A stretch of DNA of 64,000 nucleotides from Lingula anatina. Taxonomy: Eukaryota > Brachiopoda > Lingulata > Lingulida > Lingulidae. Positions 58,183 through 64,000 of the stretch are shown here, piece after piece; within the stretch, counting starts at the first letter, position 1; the number at the start of each line of letters is the position of its first letter. The stretch spans positions 1-64,000 of the forward strand of contig NW_019775608.1 of NCBI RefSeq assembly GCF_001039355.2, read 5' to 3'. The notes beneath the pieces were generated by a model. That model was not told the origin of the DNA. It made no database searches and saw only the letters and a list, made by a program, of their open reading frames with translations. The translations under genes were made by a program, and so were the position numbers.

Positions 58183-61100
58183 TCAAATTGGTAGTTTCTT
58201 TCTGTCCTTTGATGCATTCTTTTTCCTCTTTTTGCTGAGATATTTTTCTAAGTTTCCGCTCTTTTTCAGTTCTTTAAACTTGTCAGCCAACTGCAATTGC
58301 TTTTGCTCAGCTGAAATAAAGGCAAAATTCTTGAAACTTGAAAGAATGTTTTTTAAAATATGGTTACAATCTCATTACTCATGGGAATTTTGTAGGGTAA
58401 TTTTTTAAATAATCAAAAAAGCAAGGGTTGTTATTAACTGATGTAAGAAATGTGAAGGTTTGAAATTATCATATACATTAGTTTTTAAAGCATCAAGTCA
58501 AGGTTATATATATTTTTAATTCAATAGCCAAGAAAAGAGCTTACATTTTCGCAGATAAAATGGTTTCTTGCCCTGCTTTATTTCTTCGTATTCCTTCTTC
58601 CTAATTTCTTTTTGAAATTGTTTTTCAGATTTTTTCTGCTCTGCACTCCGTTCTTGTTGATTCTGGCAAATAGAAATTAAAATCAGCATATATATTGAAA
58701 TTTCAATAATTATCTGTAACTAGACTACAAGACATCACAGCTAGCAACTATACAGAGATTTTACTGAAAAAAATTCATTCCCAGTAAATAAAGAAAAAGG
58801 CAGCAAAAGCGTCAAATGTACAGACTAAAAGCAGAAAAAAAGATGAACAAAATAGATTACTTTGTCAATTTTGCTGCAATAACACATAATGCTTAACAAC
58901 AAGGTCAACATCAAAATTTAATAATGCACAAGTGGTAACACGGATGTTAGGAATATGTAACTAGCACAAGGCTTCTGGTCCATGAGAATACAAATTCATA
59001 CATTGAAAATGAGAAGTATAATATATTTCACAACAAATTGTTTAAAATTGTATAAATCAAGGAAAAAAGTCGGACATGCAGGGCAATATGTAAAAAAAAA
59101 AAAAACTTTACAAAAATGAGACAAGATTACATGTCCTCGAGGCTGAGGTATAATAACAATTTAAAAGGCACTGATCTGATGTCTCTAGCTCAAAAGATGA
59201 ATTTTTTTAAGCACATTCTAAATGACTGAAATTTCATTCAGGAATAGTTTGAATTCAACAAGTAAAAGTTTTTAAAAGTTATCATCTTTAAGATTATTAT
59301 TAAAATAATTCTTTTCGTATAATTCAACATGTTGCCGACACGGCAGAAATTATATACGTTGTTATCATTTTTATTTTTATTTCCACGATGTTCATATGTT
59401 TATTTATATTGTGTTAGAGAAGAAACTACGAACACTGCTCAATTAAGTAACATCTATTCATTTAGTCATGTGATCAACTGTATAAAAGCCAATGTTGCAT
59501 ATACTCTGCGCGGTCACTTATTACTTACTGGCAGAGTGGAGGTATGTTACGATATTACGTGTAGATTGTGTAAAATTTATGTGTTTAATAAAGTAATTCA
59601 CTTATATAGAGGTATTTTGTGTAGTTTACAAAAGTTTACATAAGTTTAATCAGTAACATAAGTTATGAGCATCGTGTTTATTAAAGTCTATGTTAGTATG
59701 GGTGTGGCATTTTCATGACCAACACGCACATGTATATTTATGTTATCAAATAAAATTACAGGACCAGCTCAGATTGTAATGGCCGTGTCTGAGCAGCCAG
59801 TTGGCAGCAGAGAAAACGAGTCTGGATATTGTTTTAGTGTAAGTGTTTTAAAATAAAATAATAAATAATTAAAGAAAACTTATACGCATGTAAAGATCAA
59901 TTATTTGTTGTTAAGATCACATGAATTAAGTTATTTAGTATATTTAGTTTATTTATCTCATTATTTCACTGTATTGTTATTATTATTTTTTCTTTTTCTT
60001 TTCTTTTTATAGTTTTCACCAGTTTTTGTTCAGTTTCTGTTTAGATTCTGTTCAGTTCTGTTCACACTGCATGAATAAACAGCAGTATTATCCAACGGTG
60101 TTTCTTCATTTACTCGTGGTCCGCTACACAACAAGTGAAGTTGTTGATCACCCTGGCATACTCTTCTTTTGGTATGGCACATTTATTTTATGGGTGAACA
60201 ATGCACAGTGGGGCACAGCAGCCAAGACAAGGTGCTTCAGGGCCCCTTGCACTCTCTTTAATGCACGGCCTGGATGGCCATATTTAAACTATTAAAAATA
60301 ATTGAACCATTTGGGTTTGAAAACGTAGGTTAGAAGGCAGGTGCTGTTACAGAGGAACATTTTATTGTGGTGCTCAATAAGTTCTTGAAGGAAATTGGAA
60401 CACTTTCTGGTAAGAATCGAGATTTGCCATGGTTCCAACAATATTGGGCTACTCCACATACAGCCAACATCATAATGTCATGGCTTGACTATAGATTCTA
60501 TTATCGGCTGATCAGCAGATGGTGCAAACCGAATTGTCTCTGCATTCACCTGATCTGAACCCCCAAGAATTTTATCTCTGCGAGGCCTTTATTCCTGCAT
60601 CCCCATTTTCATAGCATAATAACCAGTCAATCCACTATATTTTTAACCTGCTGCCTCTTTTAAAACCAATCAAGAGTAATTGCCCAATGGTCAGTTGCAA
60701 TTTAAACAGCGGAGCAGCCGCAGCAAGCCATGATGAGTGCAGCATAAGGTAAATAATGCAAGAGCATCTCAATTTTTTGTTTTTGTTCCTCTCTGAAATT
60801 TGGTACCAAAGACACTGGGCCTTGCAAAATTTATTAAGTTTTCAATGTCAGGAGTTGAAAAATGTCTCAAGCACGAATGTGCCTTGTTTCAATGACTCTT
60901 ATGGGGCATACCTTGGCAGAGTACATGCAAAAATTTAAATATCAATAAATTCCCTAAAAACAATCCAATATAGCTGATTTTTTAAAGTGAACAATTTTTA
61001 ACCAGCAATGATATTTAGATGAAAGTAAATTTAAAGCAAAACAAAACAAGGGAGCAAAACTGTCAAACGTACGGACTGAAGGTATAAAATAATATGCTTG

Positions 61101-63922
61101 TGCATAATGCAGCTTTTTATCAACTTTGATGCAATATTACAAACTTCAAGAAAAATCATCCAATTGAGCTTTTCAATTTGAGCTGTACTTAAGTCATAAG
61201 AACCCTTATAGTATGTTTTGAAAATAATAAGTAACATGGTTTTCTTCTAATAGTTTTAATGGTGGCACAAAATAGTTGTCAAATGTCCAGACAAAAAGCA
61301 GAAAATTATGATGTAAAAAAAGGTTATTTTGCCAATTTTGATGCAATAATACATTATGCTTAAGTCAATGTCAAATATTAATTATGCACATCAGGGAACA
61401 AGGATGTAAGGAATGCTTTTCCATGACTGTGGTATGTCAATTGTATGAAGTATAATAAATGCTGAAAGAAAAGGATAACTTCAAGAAAAATAGTCAGATC
61501 AAGCAGGCTTTCAAACTCAATCTGTACGTAAGCCGCATTCATCAGTCCTGTAAGTTTGAAGACAACAGGTCAAACAGTTTTATGAAATGTGTTATTGGTA
61601 CTGCATATAGTATAACATATGCTAAAAAAGCATAATTTCTAGAAAAAATGATCTGATCAAGCTGATTTTTTTATCTGTAATTTAGTAACATTGATCACTC
61701 CTATAAGTTTGAAAACAATAGGCCTATTGGTTTTCCTTAAAGTTGTATGTCTGTAGTGCATATAGTATAATATATGCTGAAAAAAACATTTTATCTGATC
61801 ATAAATTCATACAGAAAGTTTGAGTATAATAAAACACATTTTCAACAAAAATAAAATAATAAAACAAAAATTGTGTAAACGACAAAAAGTGCACGGAAAT
61901 GTCGCAGATGACAACAAATGCAAGTGATGGTATATGTAAAGTATCTGGACATAAAAAATGTTAGGCAATTATTGAACTGATTTTTCTGAGAGCGAATGAA
62001 TCAACAGGGACAAACACAAGAAAATAAGTGTAGCAAAACAGTTATTCAAAATAGCTATTCAATATAAATTATTTCCAAGTATAAATAATAAAACATTGGC
62101 AATTATTATAACAATAATACTTACCATTCTATTAATAAGGTAATGCAGCTGTTGTTTCCTATCATTGTCCTTTTCCTTTTTCAGCTGCTTCAAGAGTTTC
62201 TAGTTAAATAATCAAATTGGAAGTGAGAATTTACCCATTTATAGTTACATGTAAAGAGAGCTTGGATTCTCAATAATGCATATAAACCACTTCTACTAGT
62301 TTATAAATGACTAAACACCAACATGCCAAGTCATAAACCAAATTTATTCCTTGTGGAGTGGCAAAAAGTTTTAAACTGCATCTTCAAAAAAATTAATGGT
62401 CAGAAATTGATTTATTTATCTGTCCCTTCATTTTGTAAAAATTCCCCTTAATGGCACAGTACTGAATGTGCATTGCAAAATCTTTTCTCTCTCTCCCTCC
62501 CACATATGAATGTAGCTGCATGCACAATGCAAACTTTTTCAAATGTGGCTGCTGTGAGATTTATATAGCACAGAGAAATAGCAGAAACTATCCATTCATA
62601 CATCATTTTCCTGGGGAATATGTTGATGTCCTTTGGTATTTTTCTAAGTTATACTATTTGCTACTATATGGTGGTATTTGGTTGGGTTTTCTTGCAAAAA
62701 TTCAACTTCTAATGCACCTTTTAAGCAATAATTGTTGAAATGGACAAATTAAATATGGTAATGTGCCTTGAATTTCCAACACCTCATAAACTTCAAATGA
62801 TCTTAAAATCGGCCATCTAGAGTTTTTTGGGCTCTTGAATTTTGAGGTAACATAAGGTGCCAAGCCAGGAACAGACACTCTGGTCCAAAACAACAGAATT
62901 TCAAAGAATACAATGTCTGGAAGTTCTCAGCACCTCCCATTTAATGAACTTTGACCAAAACAATATTTTCCTTATTTAAATCAGTTTCTTCTGTACAAAT
63001 TTCATGACACATTACCATATTGATATGTGCAATAACAAGATAAAATTTTCCATTTAACAATTCCAATTTTCCCCTGCTGTTTGATCTCAATCACATAACA
63101 AATTTCAAATTTGACTTACATTTTTTTCTCTTGATTTCAAATCATCCAGAAATGAATATGTTTGGTGAAATATGGTTTGACTGTATTCTCCTGAAAGATC
63201 ATCAAACCTCGGATCTCTGTTTATCTGCAGTTATGAAACACAAGTCAATTTTTTTATTAAGGGTTTATATATATATATATATATCAGTAAAAAAATCTTT
63301 TTAAAATTTTTATTTAAGAAAAAATCTTTTAAAATATTTGACTGATGAAAAAATCTTTTAAAAATATTCTTTTAAAAAAATTGTGGACCTGGTTATCGAT
63401 TTCTACATGTATTTTGTTCTGGTAAATATAAAAAAGGACTTTTGAATCGTATACAGACATAATAAAAAATAGGTGCATGTGGTCACTGACTTAAACATCT
63501 TGGTTCAGTAAAAACAAGCAAACCTAAAATGTACATTAACATTACCAAACTTTTAATATAAAAGCTATAAACATGTTCAAACCTTCTTCTTTACAGAAAC
63601 AATTTCCCTGAATCTGCCAACAGGTTTCTTGGCTGACATTTCCATAGGCCTGGAAAATATTATAGATTGATTTCAGTTTGTTCAGGATAATAAGGCCAAT
63701 GGGTTTGACTTACCTACTTAATAAAATGTACCAGCAATAATTGCATTAACATTGTCAACAACTGATTTATAATAAAGAAGCAATTTCATCTTGAAAATTA
63801 TACTTCAGTCTTATTAATTAAGAGTCAAGGACTGAACAATATACCTGTTTTTGTTTTCCCTTTTAAATTTTTTCTTTCCATTTTCTTTCTTTTTAGCTTT
63901 CCCATGCAAGGCCTTTTTGTAC
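58183..63922 (-). CDS. RRP36: Ribosomal RNA processing protein 36 (5' end outside window)
   Basis: Six exons, 5' to 3': 63922-63845, 63649-63583, 63224-63120, 62199-62125, 58662-58545, 58310-58183. Together they give 571 nt, all in phase, coding the last 189 residues. The order of motifs is that of RRP36: a Lys-rich lead, KKPVGRFREIV, DPRFDDLSGEYSQTIFHQTY, SFLDDLKSREK, then a long charged coiled-coil stretch (LKKEKDNDRKQQL, IRKKEYEEIKQGKKPFYLRK), and finally the C-terminal signature SEQKQLQLADKFKELKKSG with a basic KKRKKNASKDRKKLPI end. In yeast and human RRP36 is a nucleolar early pre-rRNA processing factor of the 90S/SSU particle, needed for 18S rRNA. Human RRP36 is about 259 aa, so roughly 70 N-terminal residues are missing at the right edge. 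No lesions. Confidence 0.92.
58798..59015 (-). repeat. Family D repeat copy
   Basis: Collinear with the 7995-8215 copy: gtcaaatgtacagac, atagattactttgtcaattt, aataacacataatgctt, ggaatatgtaactagcacaa, gcttctggtccatgagaat. RRP36 intron. Confidence 0.75.
59330..60128 (+). mobile_element. LTR of an endogenous LTR retroelement, solo within this window
   Basis: 799 bp starting tgttgccgac and ending ccgctaca (TG...CA), flanked on both sides by the 5-bp repeat caaca (59325-59329, 60129-60133). A TATA box (gtataaaag, about 59478) and a polyadenylation signal (gaataaac, about 60072) are in the expected order for U3-R-U5 in + orientation. No gag/pol sequence or second LTR is present, so homologous recombination has probably removed the element body. 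It lies in an RRP36 intron, antisense to it. Confidence 0.8.
60330..60600 (+). pseudogene. Mariner-type transposase fragment (C-terminal)
   Basis: Translation from 60367 reads MVLNKFLKEIGTLSG, then LPWFQQYWATPHTANIIMSW and RLISRWCKPN, with a stop and then text corresponding to the usual 'PDLNPxxFYLWG'. The order matches the end of IS630/Tc1/mariner-type transposases (QQDGATPHTA...). The catalytic Asp after QQ is replaced by Tyr, and the frame is broken. RRP36 intron. Confidence 0.65.
61045..61440 (-). repeat. Two family D repeat copies
   Basis: The first (61045-61150) has actgtcaaacgtacggact and atcaactttgatgcaatatt. The second (61265-61440) has ttgtcaaatgtccagac, aaaggttattttgccaattt, aataatacattatgct and gcacatcagggaacaaggat. 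RRP36 intron. Confidence 0.7.
61440..61790. repeat. Degenerate tandem repeat, ~180-bp unit
   Basis: Units share gcatatagtata..atatgctgaaa, agaaaaa.gatctgatcaag and cagtcctataagtttgaaaacaa. About two to three copies, RRP36 intron. Confidence 0.6.
62262..62730. mobile_element. Element X copy without Tc1 (empty site)
   Basis: Shares ataaaccacttctactagtt at its left and ctatatggtggtatttggtt with cttgcaaaaattcaacttct at its right with the interrupted copy at 48440-50432. At the place where Tc1 sits in that copy, this one reads straight through (ttctaagttatactat). RRP36 intron. Confidence 0.65.
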
Positions 63923-64000
63923 CTGAATTATAAATTATTATTTTTATTTATACACTCTAATAATGAAACACATTTTTCCAATAAACAGCAACAACTAATT

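Noticed and set aside
1-64000. CRISPR arrays, operons or prokaryotic gene clusters
   Set aside because: Introns, metazoan protein families and transposon types show nuclear animal DNA; no regularly spaced CRISPR-like repeats are present.

Overview
The window is AT-rich DNA from an invertebrate animal, densely filled with introns and small transposable elements. Multi-exon genes have GT-AG introns of 44 bp to several kb. Metazoan-type proteins and many MITE, Tc1, hAT-like, LINE and LTR remnants suggest a marine lophotrochozoan, perhaps a bivalve. The animal assignment is firm; the phylum is a guess.

Layout. 1-1100: tandem repeats. 2590-3586 (+): the last two exons of a FAM161-family gene. 6298-11432 (-): a ZNF410-like C2H2 zinc-finger gene, 7 coding exons, 598 aa, six fingers. 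About 11900-12600: a candidate shared promoter with YY1-type motifs. 16408-32407 (+): a complete exportin-1 (XPO1/CRM1) gene. Its 23-exon reading path gives 1072 aa, and it carries one extra exon. 35676-45138 (-): a complete 13-exon, 654-aa S9-family serine peptidase. 45150-58180: intergenic DNA with nested transposons, a segmental duplication, a tRNA-Gly relic and a sequence gap. 58183 to the right edge (-): RRP36, lacking its 5' end. An LTR of exactly definable ends (solo within this window) and other repeats lie in its introns.

The main discovery is in XPO1. The exon carrying Cys528, the covalent target of leptomycin-type inhibitors in the cargo-binding groove, is present twice in tandem (27120-27276 and 27321-27477). 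Both copies are 157 nt and enter and leave in the same phase. They encode 52 identical residues except Asp/Glu at 523 and Cys/Val at 528. Only 44 nt separate them, and including both shifts the frame into an early stop. This is the architecture of a mutually exclusive exon pair. It predicts one gene making an inhibitor-sensitive (Cys) and an inhibitor-insensitive (Val) exportin.

Gene order is also informative. FAM161, ZNF410 and XPO1 lie side by side here. In human, FAM161A is beside XPO1 on chromosome 2 and FAM161B is beside ZNF410 on chromosome 14. The window therefore looks like the unduplicated ancestral block.

The repeats date one another. A Tc1 element lies in a small MITE-like element, which lies in a larger DNA transposon, which lies in a duplicated segment. 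Each level has a related empty site elsewhere in the window. All exon boundaries were derived by eye from reading frame, splice signals and remembered protein families. No alignments or transcripts were available.
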